Assembly: GCA_937892315.1 (NCBI GenBank)
Contig: CALAVF010000110.1
Location: forward strand, 1 to 5,775
From: an uncultured Prevotellaceae bacterium
GTDB lineage: Bacteria; Bacteroidota; Bacteroidia; Bacteroidales; Bacteroidaceae
Length of the DNA: 5,775 nt
Direction of reading: 5' to 3'
The notes under the pieces were generated by a model. It saw nothing but the letters and a program-made list of their open reading frames with translations, was not told the DNA's origin and ran no database searches. A program made the translations under genes and the position numbers. Below are positions 1 to 5,775 of this stretch, in pieces (position 1 is the stretch's first letter; every line of letters starts with the position of its first letter).

Positions 1-127
1 ATCTGGGAAATGTGTAGAATAAGCGGCCCTAAGTCGGAGATGACAGACGATGTTCGTTGCGTACATGTTCCGTTTTCACTTTGCGAAAACACACTTTTGC
101 AATGCCCTACAGTGTCATGGAGATCGA

Positions 128-1270
128 TTAAACTGAAAACGTCTTATCCCACAACCCTTTAAAGAAGTCGAGCACATAGATACACTCGATATCATCAACA
201 CGGCGGGTTAGAGGGTCGAGGGAAACAATCACTCGCCGGCAAGCGGGATGGTCTTCACCAAAAACTCTTAGCCCTTTCAAATGCTTAGGCATCACTTCTT
301 CAACAGACTTGATTTCAATGGCCACCTTCGCATCGCCAAGAATCACATCCACTTCCACCCCATTATAAGTTCGCCAATAAGACAAGCGGTCCTCGCTGTG
401 GGTATAATGCAAAAAGGCTATAATTTCCTGTATGACAAGATGTTCAAAAGCATGGCCATATTCCAATGTGCCTCGTACAAGCGCCTTTCGATGCAAAAGA
501 TAATTAGCCACTCCTACATCGAAGAACATAAACCTCGGGGATTGAACCAAGCGTCGTTTCATCGTTTTGGTATATGCAGGGATACGATATCCCACCAACG
601 TGTCTTCCAATATATCGAAATAGGAATTGACTGTAGGAGAACTGACTCCGCATTCTTGTGCGATATTGTTATAATTGACAATTTCACAATCGGTCAGGGC
701 AGCCACCTCCAGGAAACTATGGAAAGCATTTAGGTTTCTCACCAACGCCTCCTCTTTGATTTCCTCTTTTAAATAGACATCTATATACGCAGAGAGACGA
801 CGCCATGGATCTGTTGCCAGATAATGAGATGGAATCATTCCGAAATTGACAGCCCTGTCGATGTTAAAATCTGGGATTTCAGCACTGACCAAAGGGTAGA
901 GATAAACAGGCAGAGCCCTTCCCCCCAAAGTGTTTTGTCCTCTCCGTTTGAGTTTCCTTGCACTTGACCCACAGAGAATGAAAAGATGGTTGCGCTCCGA
1001 TATCAAGCGATGAACCTCATTGAGCAATTCCGACACCTCGGGAATCTCGTCGATAATAACCAGCGTCTCTGAAGGTTTATCTTTCAACATGTCATACAAC
1101 ACCTCCGGATGCCGTTGCATGCGATACCTCATTGCCGTATCGAGCAAATCAATATAGATGCTTTTAGGAAACTGTCGCCGCAAAATCGTACTTTTCCCCG
1201 TCTGGCGAGCACCAAAAAGGAATATAGACGAATCCAACTCACTGACAATCTGCAAAATACGATCAAGCAT
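128..1270 (-). CDS. AAA ATPase with C-terminal nuclease-like domain (AAA_14 / DUF4143 type)
   Basis: Intact 380-residue protein, a normal length for this family. Visible in the sequence: Walker A GARQTGKST at residues 20-28, Walker B TLVIIDE at 69-75, a sensor-like LFILCGSSARKL at 96-107 followed by GGRA at 116-119, a helix-turn-helix-like stretch around NIAQECGVSSPTVNSYFDIL, and a C-terminal VEVDVIL...AIEIKS (about 305-322). The last resembles the acidic/lysine core of PD-(D/E)XK nucleases (E306, D308, E319, K321). Known of the family: these ATPases are abundant and multicopy in Bacteroidota and their biological role is poorly defined. They are predicted cytosolic and some are suspected to act in toxin-antitoxin or mobile-element functions. 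The ATG at 1270 is the first in frame after a leader of about 110 nt. It is transcribed alone, away from its neighbour. ATP binding is well supported; nuclease activity is inference. Confidence 0.93.
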   Translation of the reverse strand: MLDRILQIVSELDSSIFLFGARQTGKSTILRRQFPKSIYIDLLDTAMRYRMQRHPEVLYDMLKDKPSETLVIIDEIPEVSELLNEVHRLISERNHLFILCGSSARKLKRRGQNTLGGRALPVYLYPLVSAEIPDFNIDRAVNFGMIPSHYLATDPWRRLSAYIDVYLKEEIKEEALVRNLNAFHSFLEVAALTDCEIVNYNNIAQECGVSSPTVNSYFDILEDTLVGYRIPAYTKTMKRRLVQSPRFMFFDVGVANYLLHRKALVRGTLEYGHAFEHLVIQEIIAFLHYTHSEDRLSYWRTYNGVEVDVILGDAKVAIEIKSVEEVMPKHLKGLRVFGEDHPACRRVIVSLDPLTRRVDDIECIYVLDFFKGLWDKTFSV

Positions 1271-1293
1271 AACAACTGATATAAATTTTTAAA

Positions 1294-1389
1294 CTTTAAA
1301 TTTTCATGTAAAATCAAAAGTAGCACTTTAGAATTTCATGAAAAATCAAAAGTAGTACTTTAGATTTTCAAGCAAAATCACAAGTGCAA
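1294..1389. repeat. Three tandem 32-bp near-palindromic repeats in the ATPase leader
   Basis: Units begin at 1294, 1326 and 1358, exactly 32 bp apart. Each contains an inverted repeat of two 12-bp arms around a 5-bp centre: 1293-1304/1310-1321, 1325-1336/1342-1353 and 1357-1368/1374-1385. In every unit the arms match at 10 of 12 positions (idealised arm ACTTTTGATTTT). The centres are CATGT, CATGA and CAAGC. They lie between the promoter and the start codon of the ATPase, as expected for tandem operator sites or RNA hairpins in the leader. There are no unique spacers, so this is not a CRISPR array. Confidence 0.85.
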
Positions 1390-1417
1390 AGATAAGGAAA
1401 AAAGATTAACCACCAAA
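1387..1417 (-). promoter_or_regulatory. Bacteroidota-type promoter of the ATPase gene
   Basis: Read on the minus strand, TTTG (1417-1414), a 19-bp spacer and TATCTTTG (1394-1387) match the Bacteroidota primary sigma consensus TTTG-N19-21-TAnnTTTG. The predicted start lies near 1380, giving a leader of about 110 nt that is largely occupied by the 32-bp repeats. A second -7-like box, TACTTTTG, lies inside the repeats at 1354-1347 with TTTG 18 bp upstream and could be an alternative start. Confidence 0.7.
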
Positions 1418-1487
1418 TAATAACGGGCTTTTTCTTTGAAAAAAGGGAAAAAGAATCACCTTCACAAGGTTTGCGAAGCATTTATTC

Positions 1488-1518
1488 TTGTATATCAGTA
1501 TTTTTCAGTCTACCTTTG
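1488..1518 (+). promoter_or_regulatory. Promoter of the short secreted-protein ORF
   Basis: TTG at 1488-1490, a 20-bp spacer and TACCTTTG at 1511-1518 match the Bacteroidota consensus. The -7 box is followed by CAAC, and the ATG lies 17 bp downstream. The 11-bp element CACAAGGTTTG sits upstream at 1463-1473 and recurs at the promoter at 3846. Confidence 0.7.
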
Positions 1519-1534
1519 CAACAAGCAACGACCA

Positions 1535-1741
1535 ATGAAAGGAACAAGAATTATTCTGCCCCTCCTGCTTTTACTCATGACCATAGAACTGCTATCAAAT
1601 AGCCAAAGCCAGAGTATTGCCGGGGTATGGATAAACCGACCAATCTATCAGGCCAACCTTTCAACAACTCTGATTCTAAAAAAACATTACATCGAAACAA
1701 TCCGGCGCCACCTCTCCGACTGCAACCAAGGAGTTGCCTGA
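1535..1741 (+). CDS. Short predicted secreted protein, possibly a gene remnant
   Basis: A 68-residue ORF starting at ATG 1535, just after a consensus promoter. An in-frame TTG further upstream at 1436 is ignored because it precedes the promoter. Residues 1-24 look like a signal peptide: MKGTR, then IILPLLLLLMTIELL, then a polar SNSQSQS segment. After this comes IAGVW, reminiscent of the start of the mature part in small lipocalin-like secreted proteins; that resemblance is weak. The remaining 38 or so residues show no recognisable domain. The last 55 bp overlap the 3' end of the convergent gene at 1687. Either this is a genuine small secreted peptide or the 5' end of a longer gene whose body was lost. 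I do not recognise the family. The promoter and signal peptide argue that the start is real. Confidence 0.45.
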   Translation: MKGTRIILPLLLLLMTIELLSNSQSQSIAGVWINRPIYQANLSTTLILKKHYIETIRRHLSDCNQGVA

Positions 1742-3075
1742 TTGTCAATACAGTAAATCATGCTGCTGTCGAGATTGACACAATACAATCCGTCAGAATT
1801 GCGCTGGATAATATACTCCTCAGGGTGTAGCAGTTTGGAACCCAATCGGTTGATGGCAGTTTTGATCTTGGCTATTTTGGGGTTGCGGATGGTGGGGTCT
1901 TCCAGATTGGGCACAGCATCGGCATCACCACCGAACATCCTGTATATCCGCGCATATTTGTCCATCAGCCGCCGCATACGCTCATCGCGCTTCTTCAACT
2001 GCAAACCGTTGTTAGGGCTGTTGAGGTTGAGCCCACCGGTAATCGACTCGGCCAAGGTGAGCACATACAAGGCCTTCTCCGAACGAGTGACCTTCAACTC
2101 CTCGTTGATCTCGCGGAAGACTATCTTCTGACGGAAGGTGTCGAGAAGGATGGTGCTTAACGACTGTTCTTTCATCATGCACAGGTCGATGAGTTGCTTG
2201 AACACGCCGCTGTACACAAAACGGTCTTCACTGTTATAGACATTGCGGAGAATGGAATACTCCGAGTTCATCATCGAGGTGAAACGGAACATGAATTGTT
2301 TGATCTCGCCCATCACATCATCTTCGATGGACAACTTCAGGAAATTGGCGAAGATATGGTCCTCCGACACAGACTCACCCACCTTCACAAGAAGCGAGGG
2401 GTAGGTATCTTGCAGGGCATGAAGATGAAGTTTCCTGCAAAGATGGTTCTTACAGAAATCGACGGTGGTCATGGAGGAAATCTGCTGTTGTATGTCAACC
2501 ATAGCCGACTCAACCAGATTGGGTGTGAGAAAACTTATCACCTCCTTGAACAGTTCCGGGGGTGTGCTCCGATAGGTCTGGGCAATCTGCGGAATATAGG
2601 CGAACTCAAAACCTGCCAATCGCATGGCGTTCTCTATCTCATGGTAATGAACGCTCATCACCTCATTGACACGGGGAGAGAAATCCGACTCCACATATAT
2701 CACTTGTGAATTTTCCAGTTGCAACCCTTGTTGGGGCACCTGCACGCGCACCATCTCTGCATCATACTCACCCTCAAAGCAATAGGCCAGGGCTATCATG
2801 AGCAAAGCCTCGGCCTTGTTGCACTGCCCGTCGGCCAAGGTGATGGCTCGGAACAGTGTCATCAACTCTTCTTTCTCCTTCTTGCTCAGATGGCACAGGT
2901 TGTTGACGGCATCGGCAAAGGTTGTGAAGCGCGCTTCGCTGAGTGCTTCGGCTGACAGTCCATAGTCGGATTTCACTTGTCTGAAAAGAGCCATCTCACG
3001 GCTGTCGATGACGGAATCGGCTTTGATGAGGTCGGTAACGATACGGGCTATGGATATCTTCTCTATTCTGTTCAT
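1687..3075 (-). CDS. TerB-like domain protein with long uncharacterised C-terminal region
   Basis: Intact 462-residue protein. Residues 1-105 form an all-helical, TerB-like (tellurite-resistance B) segment with two acidic motifs in matching places: LIKADSVIDSREM (16-28) and TLADGQCNKAEALL (79-92). These resemble the metal-binding ADGxxxxxE repeats of that fold. No transmembrane segment or signal peptide is visible, so it is probably cytosolic. The remaining 350 or so residues are predicted mostly helical, with no motif I recognise. The C-terminal part (about 380-462) is mixed and ends in a basic, tryptophan-containing tail. TerB-like domains occur as fusions in stress, phage-defence and membrane-associated systems, but a tellurite role cannot be inferred here. 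It stands alone, with its own promoter 24 bp upstream and divergent from the basic protein at 3263. Start ATG 3075 fits the promoter position. Confidence 0.88.
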   Translation of the reverse strand: MNRIEKISIARIVTDLIKADSVIDSREMALFRQVKSDYGLSAEALSEARFTTFADAVNNLCHLSKKEKEELMTLFRAITLADGQCNKAEALLMIALAYCFEGEYDAEMVRVQVPQQGLQLENSQVIYVESDFSPRVNEVMSVHYHEIENAMRLAGFEFAYIPQIAQTYRSTPPELFKEVISFLTPNLVESAMVDIQQQISSMTTVDFCKNHLCRKLHLHALQDTYPSLLVKVGESVSEDHIFANFLKLSIEDDVMGEIKQFMFRFTSMMNSEYSILRNVYNSEDRFVYSGVFKQLIDLCMMKEQSLSTILLDTFRQKIVFREINEELKVTRSEKALYVLTLAESITGGLNLNSPNNGLQLKKRDERMRRLMDKYARIYRMFGGDADAVPNLEDPTIRNPKIAKIKTAINRLGSKLLHPEEYIIQRNSDGLYCVNLDSSMIYCIDNQATPWLQSERWRRIVSM

Positions 3076-3098
3076 AGTGGTTTTCCAATTATAATGTG

Positions 3099-3129
3099 CA
3101 AAGATAATGTTTTTTTCTTATCCACGCAA
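3099..3129 (-). promoter_or_regulatory. Promoter of the TerB-like gene
   Basis: On the minus strand, TTG at 3129-3127, a 20-bp spacer and TATCTTTG at 3106-3099, followed by CA as at most other promoters here. The start codon is 24 bp further on, so the leader is very short (about 18 nt). Confidence 0.7.
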
Positions 3130-3185
3130 CATTGCGACAATTCAGCGGCAAGAAATCGGAAAACAGCCGCAACGTTTCCGCTTTC

Positions 3186-3216
3186 ATTGCCCATCTATTT
3201 TTTATGATTACATTTG
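3186..3216 (+). promoter_or_regulatory. Promoter of the lysine/arginine-rich protein gene
   Basis: ATTG at 3186-3189, a 19-bp spacer and TACATTTG at 3209-3216 fit the Bacteroidota consensus. It is divergent from the TerB-like promoter, with about 80 bp between them. The leader to ATG 3263 is rich in A and C and has no Shine-Dalgarno sequence, as is usual in this phylum. Confidence 0.6.
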
Positions 3217-3262
3217 CCATCGAAAGAAAACCGAAAACTCTCAACCTAACAACAAACAACCT

Positions 3263-3781
3263 ATGAAAAAGAATGGACTTAATATGGTAGAAGAGAAGAT
3301 TAACAATATTGACCGGATAGCCAGTATCAACACCGCCAAAAAGAAGAAGGCGAAGAAAAGGGCTCTGAAACGGTTTGAGAAGCAATTGGATTGCCTTTGT
3401 CCGATAAAGAAAAAGAAAGTCTTGAGGCTTTCACAAAGTATGAAAGAGGCGCAAGCGAGGCGCAAGGAGGCCAAGCATTGGCAGTCTGTGACCAGCACCA
3501 TGCGTTATAAAAAGGCTACCACTAAAGCCTCAAGCAGGAAGGTTACACGCATGGTTATCGATGATGTGTTCGAAGGCATTCTGCTCAACCTCCACCCGAA
3601 GAACCAAGATAAAAGCATGGCTGTACAAATGCGCATTCTACGTCGCATCGTGGAAAAACGGCAGGCGCAAACCACTCATAGGCTCATGGGGCGCTCCCGC
3701 GGCCTTTTGACCCATCACACGGCTGAAGTCTGCATTTGCCAAAGTATGAACGATATACGGACTTATCAAATGTGTATGTGA
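3263..3781 (+). CDS. Hypothetical lysine/arginine-rich basic protein
   Basis: A 172-residue protein if started at ATG 3263. This start lies 46 bp after the predicted -7 box; an upstream in-frame start at 3107 precedes the promoter and is dismissed. ATG 3284 (residue 8) is an alternative. The N-terminal two thirds is strongly basic, with runs such as AKKKKAKKRALKRFEKQ and PIKKKKVLRL followed by helix-forming EAQARRKEAKHWQ. Around residues 95-135 is a less charged stretch, VTRMVIDDVFEGILLNLHP, then an arginine-rich helix. There is no signal peptide or membrane segment. The charge suggests nucleic-acid or ribosome binding, which is inference only. The last 30 residues, rich in H, C, T and M, look atypical and may reflect a shifted or eroded 3' end. 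I do not recognise the family. Confidence 0.6.
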   Translation: MKKNGLNMVEEKINNIDRIASINTAKKKKAKKRALKRFEKQLDCLCPIKKKKVLRLSQSMKEAQARRKEAKHWQSVTSTMRYKKATTKASSRKVTRMVIDDVFEGILLNLHPKNQDKSMAVQMRILRRIVEKRQAQTTHRLMGRSRGLLTHHTAEVCICQSMNDIRTYQMCM

Positions 3782-3845
3782 AAGAATATATACATTCCAC
3801 AAGGTTTGGGAAGGGGGAAAAGGATGGTAATTCAAAAATGTATTG

Positions 3846-3853
3846 TATCTTTG
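3846..3853 (+). promoter_or_regulatory. -7 element for the secreted protein / lipoprotein operon
   Basis: TATCTTTG, followed by CAAC as at 1511. No good -33 TTTG is visible at 19-21 bp; the best is ATGG at 3824-3827 with an 18-bp spacer. Its weak -33 region and the upstream element CACAAGGTTTG (3798-3808) suggest activator dependence. The leader to ATG 3928 is about 68 nt. Confidence 0.5.
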
Positions 3854-3927
3854 CAACGAATATTCCATCAAGCAATAATGACGAATCATTTCAAGTGAAG
3901 ACAATTCTTTAAACCGACACCCGATCG

Positions 3928-4149
3928 ATGATGAAATCACTATTATTAGCCCTGCTGTTGTGCTCCTCGGCAAGCATTACGAACAACAGCACCACCGTGT
4001 ATATCAGTACGGGCAATGGGGCTTACGCCTATCACGCCAAGAAGACGTGCAGGACATTGAAAAGATGCCTCGAAGAGGGACACGTGAAAACCATCACGCT
4101 GGACGAGGCCCTGCAAATGGGCAGACGACCCTGTAAAGTGTGCCACTAA
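3928..4149 (+). CDS. Small secreted protein with His/Cys putative metal-binding motif
   Basis: A 73-residue protein with a short hydrophobic signal sequence (MMKSLLLALLLCSSAS, 1-16). Cys12 is not in a proper lipobox because it is preceded by Leu, so export by ordinary signal cleavage is favoured. The mature part follows a pattern seen in many small bacterial proteins: VYISTGNGAYAYH (24-36), C41, L44, then ITLDEALQMGRRPCKVC (56-72). His36, Cys41, Cys69 and Cys72 could form a zinc site like that of the Ada metal-binding fold. This pattern is often found C-terminal to nuclease-like or thermonuclease domains, or as a stand-alone small protein. Start ATG 3928 or the adjacent ATG 3931 is equally possible. 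It is 5 bp upstream of the lipoprotein gene, so the two are likely co-transcribed and translationally coupled. The precise function is unknown. Confidence 0.8.
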   Translation: MMKSLLLALLLCSSASITNNSTTVYISTGNGAYAYHAKKTCRTLKRCLEEGHVKTITLDEALQMGRRPCKVCH

Positions 4150-4154
4150 ACGAG

Positions 4155-4757
4155 ATGAAAATGAAAAGGATAATGTTTTTACTTACGCTCATTTTCCCCC
4201 TCTTGACCGTCTACTCATGCGGTCAGGCCAGGGAAGGCAGCAAGGCAAACGATGACCAGCAGAAAGAACTGAAAGGCATCATACGGGCTTACTCCGACAA
4301 AGTGGAGGAGATACTTGAAAAGAATGAAATCCTTACTTCCTTCGATTTTTTCCTCTACGACATCACCCGCGACGGAGTACCAGAACTTTGGGTTGATCAC
4401 GGCAGTTGTGAAGCCGACCGCTATCTGGATATATACACCTATGAGAATAGGCATGCCAAGTTATTATACAACTGTGGGATAGACCATGCCGAATTCCATC
4501 AGGGAAAAGATTATATTCTCATGTGGCAAGCACACATGGGTCTTTCCGATTGGCACCACTTTACTTACGATGGTAAAATAAAAGACACCATTGTTTTCGA
4601 ACAACACCTGAAAGAGGAACAGATTGTTCTCGATTATATCGAGCCACAAGAACCCGAGGTGCCATCGTTCGCTTCCAACGAACAGACTGAGGATGTGGAG
4701 GAATACATCGCCGGAGTTGTCTCCCGCCTCCTCGTCGAGGAAGGGAACAACCGCTGA
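4155..4757 (+). CDS. Predicted lipoprotein with calcium-loop-like motif
   Basis: A 200-residue protein from ATG 4155. An in-frame GTG at 4140 lies inside the preceding gene, and ATG 4161 is a further option. The N-terminus MKMKRIMFLLTLIFPLLTVYSC is a lipoprotein signal with lipidated Cys22; no acidic residue follows immediately (GQAREG). Residues 33-60 form a charged helix. FFLYDITRDGVPELWVD (65-81) is an EF-hand-like loop of the D-x-[NT]-x-D-G-x-x-E-L type (D69, T71, D73, E77), common in Bacteroidota lipoproteins. Then follow aromatic-rich beta-like strands (YLDIYTYENRHAKLLY, ILMWQAHMG, WHHFTYDGKIKDT) and an acidic C-terminal helix. It is probably anchored in the periplasm or at the cell surface. 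Its partner is the small His/Cys secreted protein 5 bp upstream. No enzymatic motif is visible and the specific role is unknown. Confidence 0.82.
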   Translation: MKMKRIMFLLTLIFPLLTVYSCGQAREGSKANDDQQKELKGIIRAYSDKVEEILEKNEILTSFDFFLYDITRDGVPELWVDHGSCEADRYLDIYTYENRHAKLLYNCGIDHAEFHQGKDYILMWQAHMGLSDWHHFTYDGKIKDTIVFEQHLKEEQIVLDYIEPQEPEVPSFASNEQTEDVEEYIAGVVSRLLVEEGNNR

Positions 4758-4833
4758 CAATTTGGAAAAAAGGCCCGGCCTCATCAACCTCATTAAAAAC
4801 GAGGAGACGAACATTCAGTTCGCACCTCTACCC

Positions 4834-4841
4834 TACCTTTG
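4834..4841 (+). promoter_or_regulatory. -7 element of the reverse transcriptase gene
   Basis: TACCTTTG followed by CACA, 28 bp before the ATG, so the leader is short (about 22 nt). No TTG lies 19-21 bp upstream, so the -33 box is poor. It indicates that the reverse transcriptase has its own start rather than depending only on read-through from the lipoprotein operon. Confidence 0.5.
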
Positions 4842-4869
4842 CACACAAAAACGAACCACATTTACGAAA

Positions 4870-5739
4870 ATGAAAAATATCCTTTCCCTGAACCACAAAG
4901 AAGCCATGGACTTCTTCATGCAGACGGAACAGTTCCACGGATTCGAACTGCCGGAGTATATCACTTTCGACAAGATGCTGGCTTATGTGAAGCAACGCAT
5001 CGGCAACACGCCTTACGAGGAGTGCATCAAAGAAGATACACCGCCCGAGACGTTATCCGACGTCAACCTTGACCTGCTGATGAACAAAGACGGCAAATAT
5101 GCCGTGCGTCCGCTCATTCTCGCCAACCCCTACCTCTACTATTTCCTCGTGAGAGAACTATGCTCCAAAGAGGGGTGGAAGACGGTAAAAGGGTGCTTCC
5201 AGCGGTTCCAGGTACCCCATATCACGGCTTGCGCCCTGCCCGTGATCACTGACAGGAAGGAGAAGTTCTATAAGTCGAACACCATCCTGCATTGGTGGAA
5301 CAGTTTCGAGCAACGCTCAGTGGAACTGTCGCTCGAATACCGTTTCATGTTCTCCTCCGACATCACCAACTGCTACGGGTCGGTCAATCCGCAGTCGTTC
5401 AACCTCGCTTTCGGAGTGACGGACACGACGGAAGCGGCAAAAGACAACCTGGCTATCAGTGCCCACATCCAACAGTTGCTGCGTGCCTTCCAGCAAGGGC
5501 GCAACATCGGCATACCGCAGGGCAGCGCCATCTTCGATTTCCTGGCAGAGATATTGCTGAGTTATGCCGACCTGCGGCTCCACCAGGCGATAGACGCGGA
5601 AGGTATCAACGTGCCCTATGAGGTGCTCCGCTACCGTGACGACTACCGCATCTTCTGCAACGACAAGGACCAACTGGAGCGCATCTCCTATCTACTCCAA
5701 GGAGTGCTGGAAAGCCTCAACTTCCGCATGAACAGCCAG
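4870..5739 (+). CDS. Reverse transcriptase (unknown-group/Abi-like, DRT-type candidate), 3' truncated
   Basis: The first 290 residues of an RNA-directed DNA polymerase; no stop is reached before the adapter at 5740. Visible RT motifs: NKDGKYAVRPLILANPYLYYFLV (72-94, fingers region), SSDITNCYGSV (162-172, motif A with catalytic D164), GIPQGSAIFDFLAEILL (214-230, motif B), and RYRDDYRIF (254-262, motif C with D257 and D258). LESLNFRMNSQ (280-290) is the start of motif D/E, where the gene breaks off. All three catalytic aspartates are present. Known of the family: YRDD rather than YADD, the RPL...P..Y..LV block and the N-terminal SLNHKEAMDFF...LPEY pattern fit 'unknown group' RTs related to Abi proteins, many of them anti-phage (DRT). 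There is no group II intron or retron signature. The exact subgroup, and any C-terminal domain or partner, lies beyond the contig. Start ATG 4870 follows a -7 box at 4834. Its codons look GC-richer than those of the ATPase gene, which hints at transfer. Confidence 0.88.
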
Positions 5740-5775
5740 AGATCGGAAGAGCGTCGTGTAGGGAAAGAGTGTAGA
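5740..5775 (+). other. Illumina TruSeq adapter contamination
   Basis: From AGATCGGAAGAGCGTCGTGT at 5740 to the last base, all 36 bases match from memory the TruSeq universal adapter read-through sequence. Translated in the RT frame it gives RSEERRVGKECR, a peptide well known as an adapter artefact in protein databases. These bases are not genomic, and the contig really ends at 5739. Confidence 0.97.

Noticed and set aside
72..90. GTTTTC-N7-GAAAAC hairpin downstream of the ATPase stop
   Set aside because: A 6-bp AT-rich stem without a following T tract on the relevant strand; too weak to call a terminator.
1..162. Open plus-strand reading frame from the window edge, 53 codons
   Set aside because: Composition is not protein-like, it runs into the ATPase gene's 3' end, and no family is recognisable. 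The first 127 bases otherwise hold nothing I can support.
281..733. 150-codon plus-strand ORF
   Set aside because: Antisense to the well-supported ATPase gene, with no promoter or recognisable domain.
1294..1389. CRISPR array
   Set aside because: Repeats are directly adjacent with no unique spacers, and no cas genes are present.
2194..2955. Plus-strand ORFs opposite the TerB-like gene
   Set aside because: Antisense shadows, rich in His and Leu as expected from the opposite strand of a helical protein gene.
3878..3898. Six-codon upstream ORF (MTNHFK) in the operon leader
   Set aside because: Too short and not enriched in any amino acid that would suggest attenuation; probably chance.
4772..4804. 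GGCCCGGCC and a CCTCATT/AACGAGG hairpin between the lipoprotein and RT genes
   Set aside because: The first has almost no loop, the second has a mismatch and a 3-nt loop, and neither is followed by a T tract. Could be leader structure but not a supported terminator.
4758..4869. Retron msr/msd or group II intron RNA upstream of the RT
   Set aside because: Only 112 bp, including the promoter, with no long inverted repeats. The RT motifs also do not indicate a retron or intron RT.
5292..5673. ORFs on both strands within the reverse transcriptase region
   Set aside because: The RT frame carries ordered catalytic motifs, and the others are out-of-frame shadows.

Overview
The window looks like the end of a metagenomic or draft contig from a member of the Bacteroidota, probably Prevotella or a close relative. 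The lineage call rests on six promoter -7 elements of the form TAnnTTTG, four of them with a TTG or TTTG box 19-20 bp upstream. It also rests on A-rich leaders without a Shine-Dalgarno sequence, and on the protein types: a DUF4143-type ATPase, a TerB-like protein and small secreted proteins. The genus is inference.

Layout, left to right. On the minus strand, 128-1270 encodes an intact AAA ATPase with a C-terminal nuclease-like domain (AAA_14/DUF4143 type). Its promoter lies at 1387-1417, and its leader carries three tandem 32-bp near-palindromic repeats. A short plus-strand secreted-protein ORF (1535-1741) has a good promoter and runs 55 bp into the 3' end of the next, convergent gene. That gene (1687-3075, minus) has a TerB-like N-terminus and a long uncharacterised remainder. 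A divergent promoter pair in 3076-3262 serves it and a lysine/arginine-rich protein of unknown function (3263-3781, plus). Next is a two-gene operon: a small secreted His/Cys protein (3928-4149) and a lipoprotein with a calcium-loop-like motif (4155-4757).

The last gene, starting at 4870, is the 5' part of a reverse transcriptase with all three catalytic aspartates. It resembles the unknown-group/Abi reverse transcriptases that include many anti-phage (DRT) systems. It is cut off because the final 36 bases (5740-5775) are Illumina adapter, not genome. The real gene is therefore open-ended, and the last 12 apparent residues are artefact.

The genes do not form one evident pathway. The strongest candidates for a second look are the truncated reverse transcriptase, the repeat array in the ATPase leader, and an element shared by two promoters (CACAAGGTTTG, starting exactly 48 bp upstream of the start of the -7 box at both).
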